DNA from: Cliona cf. orientalis | Lineage: Eukaryota > Porifera > Demospongiae > Clionaida > Clionaidae | Reading direction: 5' to 3' | NCBI GenBank assembly: GCA_963930775.1 | Contig: OZ005701.1 | Span: 4,285,669 to 4,349,668, forward strand | DNA length: 64,000 nucleotides | Shown here: piece by piece, positions 11,901-26,025 of the stretch | Numbering within the stretch: the stretch's first letter is position 1 | Layout of the letters: the number at the start of each line of letters is the position of its first letter | Position numbers and translations under genes: made by a program | The notes under the pieces: model-generated | What the model was told of the DNA's origin: nothing | Database searches by the model: none | The model's input: only the letters and a program-made list of their open reading frames with translations

Positions 11901-14900
11901 GCCAGAGAAAGTACAGAGATTGCGCGCCCACGTGGCATTTAACAGTTAGTAATGGTCATCACGTGGAAATGTAAGGATCCCACGAATAAGCCTCCTCCCC
12001 ACTTTTGCCCAATGCTAGCATGCACAAAGGGGGTGGGGCGTAATCGCAGGATTCTACGGTATTTGTTTTCTGTCACTACCATTTTTTTTGTTTTGGTGCC
12101 ACCCCTACTTTTGCCTCTATTTTTATATTTGTGTACCATGGGATGAATATTAATTTTGAAGTTGCCGATACATATACATGTATATGGTACTATTCTGTAT
12201 CTTGCGAAAGAGGGTGTAGCTACTAATGATTGTCAGCCCAACCCCACTTGGGGCTGCCAAGGCCTGAAGTTTACTCTAATACTTGTATAGTTATGCAGCC
12301 ACCCTGGGACGTGCATGTGGCATGATTATGATCGCTAGTCGTGCACAATTGTTTTATAGGTCATGGTTTTGCAGCTGTTTGACAGTACTGTTACTTTTCT
12401 TTGAAGTGCAGTCCTCTGAAACCATGCAGGTATTCACAGCATTGAAGATTGTGTACTGTATAATATTACATTCTAATACAAGGCACCCTTTAAGACGTGC
12501 TCATTTTTTTAACTGCTTTCTGGACTTCAAGGTGGACCATATTTGTTGTTTTTGCCACCGACATATTTACTGCCACTAAATAGTGTTGATGGCACTTGAG
12601 CTCTTGCAAACTTTTCAGAACTTTTCTAATTGCAGCTCATAGGCGCCTCCTTAATTTAGGTGCCATTTGACTGGCTCATGAATTTTTTGGTTTCGATTGG
12701 AGGCACCCCTGTGATCTGTAATTATTTTTTAGCAGTGCCTATATTAGGAAGTATATACATGTAATATATATACGGTAGGTAATTTACCTGTGCACTCTTT
12801 CATGTCTAACAGTAACAGTGATGCTTAAATATCAACCCATCACCCGGTCTTGGTCCAGTGTAAGGTGCACCACCTATGGGCCCTTTTTGCAAAGCCAGTC
12901 TATCTACGTAATTACATTATATCTGTATCATGGGGTTGGTAAACTATACATGTAAGTTGGGATGGAAAAATTGTATAGTTAAGCAGTACCGTACTGAATT
13001 AGCTATCATCCTTACAGACGATTATTTTATATTTGTTGCTAATTTGTGGGAAAGTTCATAGTTTAGAAGTTGGAACAGTACACAGAAGGTGATAAACAAA
13101 AGCAGCAGCTTCTTTCTGACTCACAAAGGAAAGCATTATGTACATAGCTATATACACGAAGGAGTGGATTATGGGTGTATGCTATTTTGAATGAAACCGG
13201 GGTTTCATTTACAATGTTAGATTCTCGTTAAGGGGGAGGGGCAAATGCGACAATTACAGAGTTAAAGAGGGACGAAGATTGTAGTAATACTTCAAGTCTT
13301 TTTTTATCCATAAAGAACGTATAGTGCTCCATTAACCTATGGGATCTGGGGGTATGCTCCACTAGGAAAATTTTCAATATCTGATACCGTTTCTGGTGGC
13401 TTCTGAGACTCGACTTTCAGAGAAGTCTGCCAGTGGTGTCCAGTGGTTCCCCCCTCCTTTTAATAATCAATACAGGATGGGGGTATGTGATATCCTTCAC
13501 ACGTAGCACGAAACTTCCAGGATTTCATTAGGGAGGTGGGGGGCACTTGCCCCCCCCCCCCCTTGAGAGTAGCCATGCATCATCCATACATCATGCATGC
13601 ATGCATGCAATACATGTGCATGTAAAAAGTTTAAATGGTGAAAGTATTGAAAGCGGCAGTTTTGCTAATTTAATTTTAACCCATAAACTACCTGAAGCTT
13701 CGCACTACGTGCGGGAGGAGACACATCCCCATTCTACAATGTACATTTGGAAGGAAACCAGTGGATATCACTGACAGGCTTGTCCCCAACCCTGAAAGCC
13801 AGGTCTCAGAAGCCACCTCTGCAGAAATAGTTTCAGAGGTTGAAAAATTAAAAATTTCCTGGAGGAGCATTCCCCCATACCCCGCTATATTATAGCTAGT
13901 ATGAGCAAGTTAATTGGTACTACGTTACTCTTTGTGGATGACAAACACTTCAAGTATTATACATGTAGTCCTTGCCCTCCTTGAACTCTGCTATTTGTTG
14001 TGTTTTGCCCCCCCCCCCCCCCCCCCGACAGAAAATCCTAAATGAAGCCCTATCTTTGGATAATTAAATTTATGGATTTAAAGTGAGCGAAATGGCCAAT
14101 TTGGACACTTTCGCCACTCAGACATTTTCATGTACATGTACAAGTATGTTTGACACAATCATGGTAATGAGGCTGATATGCATGAGCTGTAATTCAGTGC
14201 CAGCTAGTACAGTGTGCATGCACAAATGAAAGCAGCACTGAACTTTAAACCTATGCTATTGTGGTGTAGACCACACCCCTCCCTGCAAGCCAAGAGCAGC
14301 TGCTCGAATGGCAATGTTCTCGCTCTGCTTGAACATTGAATCTACCACCAGTACCACCAGACTATGACAAAGAACAGATCTCTCCTCTCGCTTCTCTCAA
14401 GAATGCGTCTCTATCCGTAGGCCCTGGCACCCTCGTTTGTGCACACAGCGTAACAACTCCGACCAATCACGAACCTTCTGAACTTGTACGTAGGAGAGTG
14501 CATCTTTTATGCCCTCCAGGTATTAAAGGATACAGACTATATCATAAGAAAAATGTCCGTCTGAAAAATAGTTTTCGTTATATACAAGTATGTATAATGT
14601 CACAACAATGTAATGATGTCATGGACTGACTAATTATTTGGATCAGCATGACTGTATTCAACAATTATTAGAAATGGATAAATGTCATGATGTTTTAATA
14701 TATGGACCCATTCAAATTGGTATCTCAACTCAGATAGTCAGGGTTGCTCCTCAGTGTTGTTAACGTTTGAAACTCCTATATTGCCACAAAAATGCACAGA
14801 CAAGCGGATCTGTAGGTCACACCCCTCACTGCAGGTGGAATTTAATAGCCAAGAGACTTAGCTCCACTCCAGCATGGATACTATAGTACCGGACTCTATA

Positions 14901-17900
14901 AACAGGTATGACAGCGAACAGCTAACTCGCCTCTTCAGTCTTGCTTTGCAAGAAGCATATATATAGATATGCGAGAAGTCGGAGACTTTGGTGGGCCCAG
15001 CTTGCGAGTACAATGACGTTCTCATTCCGCTCAAACCGGTGTCGATGCTGGCGCTGTTGCAAGATCAAGAGGTTAGGGCTAGGCTAGCTAGGCTAAGCTA
15101 GCTAGCTGTACTGCAGCCTAGGCCAAGGGCCATCCGGCCCGTGAGCTGTACTCTCACTGGGGGCAGCCAGCTTCCAGGGGGGGGGGGGGGAGCACGTGCC
15201 CCCTGCCCCCCCTAAATGAAACTTTGATCATTCCCCAGTAGCTTGCATACTCAGCAATAGTGCATGCGCAAGTGCTAAAATGGTCATCAAGATTGAGTCT
15301 TAGACCGACTCTCAACCTCGATAGTGTCAAATTTTGATGCTTTCATCACAGAGATAAACTCTGTAACACAGTGCAACTTCTGAACTTCAAGTTGGTCGTG
15401 CCATGGCATATACTGTATATGTGTAATGCATGAGGTGTGCTACATACATGTACACACAAGGGCTTAATTGCCCTTGATGTGCACATATAGCGTAATTAAG
15501 GTTTGCTTTATTTATCCATGGGATTGTGTAAGCCAAAATTCAGCCAGTGGTACTTATCAGAGAAGAGAAGGCAACATGCTGCTTATAAAGTATTCGCTGG
15601 ATACACGTACTCCACATAATGTACTGATTTTCAAGTCCCAGAAAGGCTCCATCGAGGTCTTGAGCTTTAATTAATTTCTCACAATTACCTTATAGATTAT
15701 TATGCACGTAAAGTTTTTGCTGGATAAAATTTTTGCCAAGCCCAGCTAACTTTATATACCAGAAAAAAGGTTTCGCCAACGCAGTAAAGGTTGCCATATC
15801 CTCTATATAATTTTTAACACAGGACAAAAAAATTAGCATGATAAAATTTTGCCAATGAGAGCAGGTGGCAAAAATTTCTACATTTACAGTACGTACCTCA
15901 TTATTACACCATAGGTTTCATACCTCATAACCATTGATTAGTGGGTGTGGCATCCACTGTGTATACATATAGCAGTTGCCACGGTGCCATACTCAAGAAT
16001 ATTTGATGAAGGATGAAACTACTGGGCTTTTGCACAATTAATTGGAATTCTGAAGCTAAACCAAATGTTATGAAAAGCTGCTCAAGATGTTGATGTGACA
16101 TCGAGTTACATGTAGCTGTTGCGAAAAGAAAGAAGGTGATTTTTGTCACCTTTAGGTAACATACATGTATATGTATTATTTGAAGAATATGATGTCCAAG
16201 GTTAATTAGAGTTCTAAAACTGTTTCAGTCTCGAAATATTCTCGTTTTTGTAATGTAATACGTACTACACTAGTACCGTACCCTCGCAAAAGAGGGCCCG
16301 TGCACTGCACCTTCGCCCATACTCTGGATTGGTAACCGTGCTTGAATAAGGCTGAAATCAATAGTAGCTGCTGCTACTATTCAAATTATGAAGATAACGT
16401 GGGTAACTTAATTACCTGGGCGCTCTTTCACATCTAAACGCGATACTTATACTTCGAATATCGGCCCTTCCCCCAATCTTGCGCTGCAATACTTCACTGT
16501 GTGTCGTTGACTGCAGCCATATTAAGTGGGCATTGTTACGATCGCTAGCCATGCATGGTCGTTCATTTATGCTGAAACATGGCATAAAGCTGCGTAGTTA
16601 GGCTAGTTTTATGGTCGTTTATCAGGATACTTATCGATCTTACATAGACTACTATTTGAAGTTTAGTCCTCGTAAACCAGCCATTTGAGCCACGATTTCA
16701 AGGGCAGCTACACATGGGTGCATATTCGAGTAAACACTAGACCTTTGCAGGAAATTGAGCCCAAAGTGGGGGGTGGGCCAACATTCAGTAGTGGGCCCTC
16801 TTTCGCGAGGGTACAGTGTATGTAACATAATGGCCATCCCTACTTATCAAATCTACTGACCTTATGATATTACTGTAGTGTCCCGGGAAAATGGCCATGT
16901 ACTGCATTTCAAGGAGTCACGATCGATTTACACAAATGTACATGTGTGATAACCTCAGTAGTGTGTACTTAGACTTGCATGTACTGCAGCTACCACCTAT
17001 AGTGTAACCTAGATTATTTGGACCCCTTTGTCAACAGGCTGATTGCTGCCATACCAGTTAAGTGAAATGTCCGTATTAATGTATTTTCTGGCATCCAGCT
17101 AGTCTGGATAATCGATGTTCCGGATAAACGAGGTTGCACTGTATTGCTGACTAAGCATAGTATACTGCCCTAATTCGCAGTTAGACTACACCTTGGTGGT
17201 GTATGCACTTTTTGACTCGATGGTGTCTTTGATAGACCCATGCATGCACTATAGTGCAAGTGCTATTTTATCCCAGGTAAGCGCCCATATGAGCCAAAAT
17301 CGTAAGTTATATTTAAGTGCCCATGTATAATTTGTTTGTGCCTATACATCAGTTTGGGTTTCCAGCACAGTCTATGTACATGTAGGTATCAAGAGAAGAT
17401 TAAAGAACGAAGACAAGAAAGAGCAGAAGATGAATTTAAAGTAAACTTGTGCTTCTTATTACCTTATATATACATGTAACTACATGTATATGGTTGATAT
17501 TGTAGAAAGATAAGCATCGTGAACTTCAAAGAAGGGAGCATGGTAAAGATGTTGCAAAATTGAAGCAAGAACGTGTAAGTGAATAGTGATATAGTGTTGA
17601 GATCTGATGTAGCTAATGTATATGTAGATCATTTATAGATTCTATATATTATTATGGTTTACATGTACATGTACATGTACATAGGTAGCACCAGTGGATT
17701 AATTATCCTTTAGGCCATATAAAGTAGCTCTCTTGATTTTCATCCACCTTTTTCCAAGTAATTGGGGCAGGAGAAGGCATTACATATCATATGTTTACTA
17801 GTGGTGATGAAATCATCTGATCCCAAACATTTTCTCAGTACCTCAGTATAGAAATATGGCCACGCCTCCTTATTAAAACCACATGGGAACTCCTCCCACT

Positions 17901-20900
17901 TACTGAAGCTCAACAAGGACTAACTATTTAAGAATCTGTTGTCAATTAGTACCCAATTACTATATGTTTTGGCTTAGGCATAATAAAGTAAAAATTGAAA
18001 AGTTTTGCTCTCTTGCTCTGTAGCACTGTATATATACATATAAAACCGCTTCCTGTGCCTCGTGTATTCGGGGCTCGCTCAGGGTTTCCCAAATAATATG
18101 TGCCCATATATAGCCGCCCTGGAACACTCACATGCCATCACTATTAAAGTGGCATGGTTTCGATTGCTAGCCGTACACAATCATTCTTTTGTGCTGAAAT
18201 GTAGCATTAAAATTAACATACGTATATTGCAGCTATTTGGGTCGTTATTTTTTTATCGTACATCATTTACAATGTATTTGAAGGGCATTCCTCGTGTACT
18301 AGCAATTTGAGTTACGGTTGCTATCAGTAGGACCGTGAAGTATGGGCCCTATATTAATAAATGGTGGCTGCTAGGCTCACCCTTGATTAGTAACCGCATA
18401 CTTGTGCAAGCTGAAGGCTGAAATCAATTTTAGCTACAGCATAGAATTCAAATCATAAAGATTGCGTAAATGATTTTACCTGGGCACTCTTTTGCATCTA
18501 ATTGCGACAGTGATACTTCAAATATGGGCCCATTCCCCAGTCTAGGTCCAATGTAAGGTGTACCGCCTGAGCCTTTTTGTGAAGGTATCGTATGTGGCTT
18601 GATAAGCCCTTGATTGTACATATATCTTGTTCAAACGTAGGAGGAGCAACAAACACGAAACTGGTTGAAGGAGCGACAGAAACAGAAGGAAGAAGCAAGA
18701 CTGGCAAGAGAGGCTGTAAAAGCTAAATTGGAGCAAGACAAGCTTGAACGTCAGTCGAAGCAAAAGGATTCTGGTCAATCAGTACAACTTGGTGAGGTAT
18801 TGCCATACTAATCCGAGGTGCTGTATGGCGGGAAACTTTGGTGAGGTTTTCATTGAGGTGATTTGCAGATTGCATGTAAAGATCACCAAACAATCAAAAA
18901 TGCATGCATACCTATGGCTCTAAGTATTCAGATCACCAAATTTAACTAACTAAGAGCTGTTTTGCAGGTTTATTCCTCATCAAAGTTATTTGCTATACAT
19001 GACAAGGAGTATGTAGATTAACACGAGTGTGTAACCATCATATTAGTAGTGTATACATGTATGACATTTCCCTGAGTGATGTAGTAGTTGGATTACCTCA
19101 TGGTACTACAAAATAGCTTGTTCTAACTAGTGTGAATGAAGGTGCTCATACAGGTGTAGCTATACAGATACAGGTGCTGTTCCTGTGTACCAAGTCGCTC
19201 ATGGAAAATGCCCTCTACACTGCTGTTATGCATGCTCTTGTTAATTTAATATGCACACAGGTAATGATGTGCTAAAACTAGAGCTCTAGCTCTATAGAGC
19301 ACATACCCCGCGTGCACATTGTGCAATCTGTAGACCTGCTTTTGTTGCTGCTTGGTTGTATCAAGGGCTTATGGATGCATGCTCTTGTTAATTTAATATG
19401 CACGCAGGTAATGATGTGCTAAACCTAGAGCTCTATAGAGCACATACCCCGCGTGCACATTGTGCAATCTATAGATCTGCTTTTGTTGCTACTTGGTTGT
19501 ATCAAGGGCTTATAGACCCCATAAGCCCTTGGTTGTATAATATAGGGCTCTTGGTGATATCAACCGAAACACCACTAACTCTGTCTGCACCAGATCTAGA
19601 CTAGGTAATTTTTACCACCAGAACATAAGCTAGCATGTTGGTGATGCCAGCATTGCAGAAATGAGAGGGTCCGGGAATGGTGCTATATTGGCAAGAAGAT
19701 GCTCAGAAGAAATGCCTGCTTTAGCAGTATATTAATTACATGTAATAACGAGGAATGAGCGAGCGATCACTCCTTGTGTGGTACATGTATTATGAATATC
19801 CAATGAGCTTCAATTGCAATCTGAAGGTAGTACTCTATAAATGAAGCACATGCTGTAGTGCAGAACTCTTGGCACAAGTGCTCTTAGTTAGGTGTATTGC
19901 ATGTCCAAGATTGCGAGTAATAGGTATTGCCCATTTTCCCGGATTTTTTTGGCAGTAATAAACTGACCCGAGTCTGAGGATGTAGCCCAAGGACAAGGGC
20001 GGTTTACGTTGCCATAAATCCCTGGCAACTGGGCAATAGGTGTTATATATCCCAGCTGATTGATCCACAACGCTGCGCGCACGTCTTCCATAGCAACACG
20101 TACATTGAACAAAGAATTAAATGATTGGTCCACAACGCGGCACGCACGTCTTCCATAGCAACACGTACATTAAACAAACCATGAAGCAAAGACTTAAATC
20201 GAAGAGACCGTCAACTTTTTTCCCTGTACCGTCCCAGCACTGTTTTGAACGAGGATGATGATAGAATATCCAACAGTGAGCCTTCAACAGCTGACTCGGT
20301 TTCCCTGAATAGCGCAGTATTAACTTTGATGAACGACATGCAGTGACCGTCAAGTTAGTTAGAGTCTATCTACGAAAGTACATGTAAGTCACAGCTAGCT
20401 GTCCAGCTACCGTATAGCTCCAAACTTTCGTGGTTCATAATTTTCGTGAAATTGCTGAAAATCCCATGAATGAAAATTTTATTTCGTGATTGCCACGTTT
20501 TTTCGTGAATACCGCCACGCCGTGGCCCCCGTGCAGACAATTCACGTTGTCGCCCCGCCCACAATTGCACGTGGCTTGGCATTGGGTTAGCATGCTAGTG
20601 TGAAGAGAAAGAAACTAGACAAGACTTAACGGACCTTCCTTCTGCCTTTAGCACCTTCTGCTGTCGTCCATGTGGCCATCTCTTCAACGTGGTTGTTGGC
20701 GGATTTGATACAAGAAGGAAGTTTTGGACAAAGGTCCTTGCAGATTTGGTAGGCAACTTTTGCTCATTTTCTGAAAGTAAACATACAGAGTCTGTACATC
20801 GATCGCACTAGCTCTGCGATCACAATGTGCATGCATGCATACGCACACAGAATTAACATAGCCACACCCATAATAATACTATATTTCGTGTGGAAAATTT

Positions 20901-23900
20901 CATGATCAGAAGTCAAATCACAAAATTCACGAAAATATTGTGCCACGAAGCTATACGATATCTCTTTGGAATCCGGCTTTTCTTTTAGAAATGCCATGTG
21001 GCTGTAGATCATGCATAGTGCATGCACTAATAGCTAGCTTCTTACTTAGTGTCAACTTGATTGGCGCATCTGCTTCAATCCTGTATGTGTGTCTATGTAG
21101 TACCAGTGGTATGTATGATGGCACTGTGTGTGCAATAGTACAGTAGCACTAGCGCTGTATGCACAGTGATATATATACTGAGTGAAACAGTGATTCTGGT
21201 TAGTTGGAATCACTGCCAGGGGAGGGAAATATTTTCCTTACAAGTAGCCTAAGGGAGGGAATTGAAATATAGCTCATGCACCCCCTCCCCTTCTATGGGA
21301 TTATACTGTAGTATACTAGGTGGGATATATGTAGTAAAGAATCAAACTGGTGTTAGTTTATCGGCTTTTTAGTAATGTGTCATGTACAATGTATATGAGA
21401 GTCATATATTCACAAAAAGTATTCTAATTAATGCACACAGCGCTAAACTGTACAATCTGCACACGTGTACTCAATTAGTGGTGTAGCTATGGTAGGGCCT
21501 AGCTAGGCCCTACCAACTGATTTGTACATGTGTGCCCATCCTTGTTAAGCTAAGAACTTTCATGTAATTACTATTGTTGGGGCTCTGTGCTTTGGTGATT
21601 TAATTATCCCGGCAGACTCCGTGAACGTAGTTTGGGTATAGGGTTGACTTTCGCCCTTAAAGCTGGAAGAGGGGAGTTCGGGTGCCTAAGGGTGGTCGTG
21701 GCTCAGTGGTAGAGCGCTGGCGGCTCAAGTCAGTGGCCCTGGGTTCGATTCCCGGCGGCTGCCCGGATTTTTTCTCTTCCAGCTAGCTTTAGGATGTAGA
21801 TGGGGTGATGAGAGTGTGTGTGCCCATCCTTGTTAAGCTAAGAACTTTCATGTAAGTGACACCCCCACTTCCATCATCCATACAACCAAGATAGCTAGGC
21901 TAGCTGCTCTGTCAGACCTCGAGCTAGTGCTTGATCACTGCACCTTATGTAATGACTAAGCATTGTATTAGCTTGCCGTTAGATTCTTCCTTGATTCAGT
22001 ATCACAGCTGTTAGCTGTATAAAATTAATAATGTTAGCTAATGTTGAAACTTAATAATATGGTCTCTAGAATGCATCTCAGAGCACCTAGCTAAAATCTC
22101 TTTATTTCTGGGCAAGCATGCCCCCAGTTCTCCCTAGGAGGAGCCACCTTGCAGTGGCTGGCCACCGGTACCTATTACCCTGTGCCCAACCAAGCTAATA
22201 TTCCTAGCAATGCCACTGACTCAGTACAGTAACTTCATCCCGTTTGAGCAAGTCTTATAATTAATTTTAATCTGCTGGCAAACAAACATTCTCTTTAGTT
22301 TGCTTGGCATCAACGTTTGTGGATGCAAAACGGGCATGGGACTATTTGCCATCACTCTGGGGTTTAGGCAATATCCCTGTACACCTCTCATGGACATGTA
22401 CTTAAATTTTCCTGATGTTATATACATGTGTATAATTTTAGCTGCCAGACATCAGCAACAAGCACATGATGCTTCTCATCCAGTGTCCAGTACAGTATCA
22501 TCTGGTGCAACATTGAGGTATGTTGATTTTGTGTACTTAATAACTAGAGCTCTCTAGAGCACATACCCTGCAACCTGCATATGTTGCATTTGCATCCTGC
22601 AGTGCATCTATCAGCACAGAGATGAGAGCTATGGTACTATAATAGTTTACATGCACTTGTTGATAACATTTACCTATGTCACAGATCACATAGACTACGT
22701 AAACGGGATTGGAAACCGCTCATGTGAGCAATAGAATGTGTACACGCACTCTGTGTTATAGTTAGTCTCGTATCCAGCCCTCTTTCACGCACGCGAAGAG
22801 AAGGGGTCTGGCGAAACGTGTATAGGGCCTGTGTCGCCCGTGCAATGTACAGTGCGCGCCAATCAGATGCACGGATCAAGTCACATGATTGCGCGGGCAT
22901 GAACGGAATGCACATTAATGATTGTGCGCGTGCACGTTCGTACAAAATATAACCATCGGTATCCAAAGGAATGTTAATTTATTCGCGTTTCTTATTCACG
23001 CACACCATAAATACGTGACATCATACATTCCTCGGCGACACGAGCCCTATACACGTTTGGCCAGACCCCTTCTCTCCACATGCGTGAAAGGGGGCTGGGC
23101 ACGAGACTATGTTATAGTTTGCATCCTTGGACAGCCGACAATGAGCCAAAAATGACGACCGCAGTGCACTTATTGACTGATAATATGAAACAGAAGTAGC
23201 AAGCTTGAAGAAGGCTTATTCCAGTTAAGGAGTTCCTACTCCAAAATTAATGTGGCCAGCCAAGTGGAATTTCTGAAGCCTCTCCGCTCAATGCTACAGT
23301 CCTACAAAGTCCATGCAGCAAAAATGGTCATGGACTGCTTGCTCATAGAAGACAGAGCATCCATCAAAAAGTGCCTATTCCAGTGTACCGATAAAGTCCC
23401 TGTCACTTCATAGAGATATTTATGGTGGTGCACTTACCGATTACGTTAGAAGTTCTCTTGGAAAAGGGTAAAAGTTTGGATCTGTCAAGTAGCAAAGCCA
23501 CTTGCACACAAGCACTGCATCATGGATTTTCAGCAAATCTAGCTGGTGGAACAAAATCATCTTGGTTGCCAGAAGCAGAGCGATTGAGCGCCTAAGCGTT
23601 GAAGTTTTTCATAGCCCATCGAGTGCTGGCCTCTGTGTTACCAGGGATTACGCCTTTTGCCGCTTTCACCCTCTCTGACAAGGTTGCAGGAGTTACGAAT
23701 CTGGTGTTTGTTATCTCCTTCAAAGGCTTAATGACTGCAGCGACAGCGCTAGCAGCTGACGAACACCTGGGCTTGCTTCGGCAGTTCAACAATAGTTTTG
23801 ATTGCTTTGGCGGTGGTAATTCAGGAGTGGCAGAACTAACAGAAGCAGCAGGTTCCTCATTATAGTCATCCAAGAGGACACTTTCATCTGGTGTCCAGTC

Positions 23901-25990
23901 CAAGCACTCCTTGATGTACTCATCGTACTCGGGATCAAGCGAAAAGGCAGGGTTGAATTTAAACCGAGACAGGTCGCTCCACCCGGGCTTCATCAGTGAA
24001 GGACTCACGACAGGATAGAATGGATCGCTAGGATTGGGGTTGAATGTCGGATCCATAGATATGTAGGCTAGCCTCGCTGTCAGTAGCTAGCTGATTTGAA
24101 TTAACCAGTTAATGTACTGCTTTTTCTTGTGCAGTACGTACTTCTGAAAACAATATATTTAACCCGAGCTCTCTCGAGCATAAAACCCTCAGCATGTTGC
24201 ATGGCACTATTGATGCACACAGAAATGGGGATAAAGAGCTGGGGTGGGACAATAAGGGCTGGGGACAAGGCTAATGTTATACATGTATGTACTTGCATAG
24301 CAGCTAGTGTGGTTCAAGATTCAATGGTTCACAACAACAGCGATCCTGGTGTATTGTATCAAACTCTGCACTGCGGTGCCAGCATCAAGTCTCACAGTAG
24401 CCTTTGATTCTTGGGGACATTAGCTAGCTTCTTCAAAACATTTTGAAGAACTATGATGTAAAACGTTGTACACTGAGGTACAAGCACTGCATAGCCATTC
24501 ATGCATGCATACAAGCCGCGTGAATATAGCTAGCCAGACAGTCAAAGGGTACCACAAGAAAGCACATGATGTGGCAGCTCAGTATTCTCCCCAAGCAAAA
24601 AATTTAAGGCATGATAGTAGGGCATAGCTTGGGTGGAGACTGTGGCCACATCAAGGCTTATTGATTAGCACTATTCCCACATCAAAGGGAATTCTGAACC
24701 AAAGGCTTGTTGGGCCGATATGCTGGGGAGAACACTGCAGCTGAACATACATACCCTCAGGGTTGGAAAAAGAACCACTATCGCTGTCGAAACCTTGTCA
24801 TTGAGCTGAGCGAGGAAGGCGGCAGCGGTGACCAGCGTCAACAATTATTGCAACCGTGCCTAATGCGCATGCACCAAGGGTTAATAATACATACAATTAT
24901 ACCATATATAAAGCATGCAACACACAACATTCTATTTATACGTAAAATTATGCTACTGTTAGCCGGATAGAAGTGAAGAAGCTTAAAATGCAAATAGCGC
25001 CAAAACTGGCAAACAAAGTGTTTTTGGCGAAATTCGCAGAAATCATGCATTTGGAACGCCATGAATTAAAGAACCTTATAACACCACACTTTGGACTCGT
25101 AAATGAGATCTGTAACAACTAGCTTGATAATAGACACATATACACTACCGTATCCCTTTGGCGCATGTGCTTGGAGTTAATTATTGTACGGATGTTACAT
25201 GCATGTCATTAAATAGTATGCATGGAGAATGTCTCAATTAAGTCCAAAATAATACATGAAATGTGCATGCTACATGCACGTAGGTATAAATGGAACCTGC
25301 ACGTAGTTTACCTCAATTATGCATGTAACGTACATGTTAAATGCACAAGATTTTGTATAGGGGTACTTTCCTGAAAATAAGCCTCTTCCCCTTTTCAACG
25401 GTAGTTTTGGCCCAGACGGGGATGGGGGGGGGCTTATTTTAGAATATTATGTGCAATATATTTTATGTAAGTTTCTTACATGTACAGGTACCATATGTTT
25501 GATGTATTTTAATGTGGCTAAGATGCATGAGCTACTAACAGCTGCATGCGCAAATGAAAGCAGTACCAAACTTTGAACCTGTGCTATTATAGTGTAGACC
25601 ACACCTCTCACTGCAGACCAAGAGCAGCTGCTTAAACTCGCCACAAAGAAGCGTACAATGGCGACTTTCTCACTCTGCTCGAACATCTAACCTACCATCA
25701 GACAAAAAACAGACCTCACGTCTCGCTTCGCTCAAGGCTCGGTGGTGTGCTAAGCAGGCCTCTTGAAACACGCGGCATTTTGCGCTGTTTATTTGAGAAT
25801 ACATTTCTATAGCCACCCTCGTTTGCACACATGGCACTACAACTCTGACCAATCATGAGCCTTCTGAACTTGTAGCAGAGCGCATTGTTTGATCGGCATG
25901 CAAAATCAAAACCCAAGAGAAACTATGAAGTAGCTGTAGCTTCTGTTTTTATTGGCTTTTAGGCTCTAATATCTACATTTTACAGTCAGT

Positions 25991-26025
<35 letters not shown>

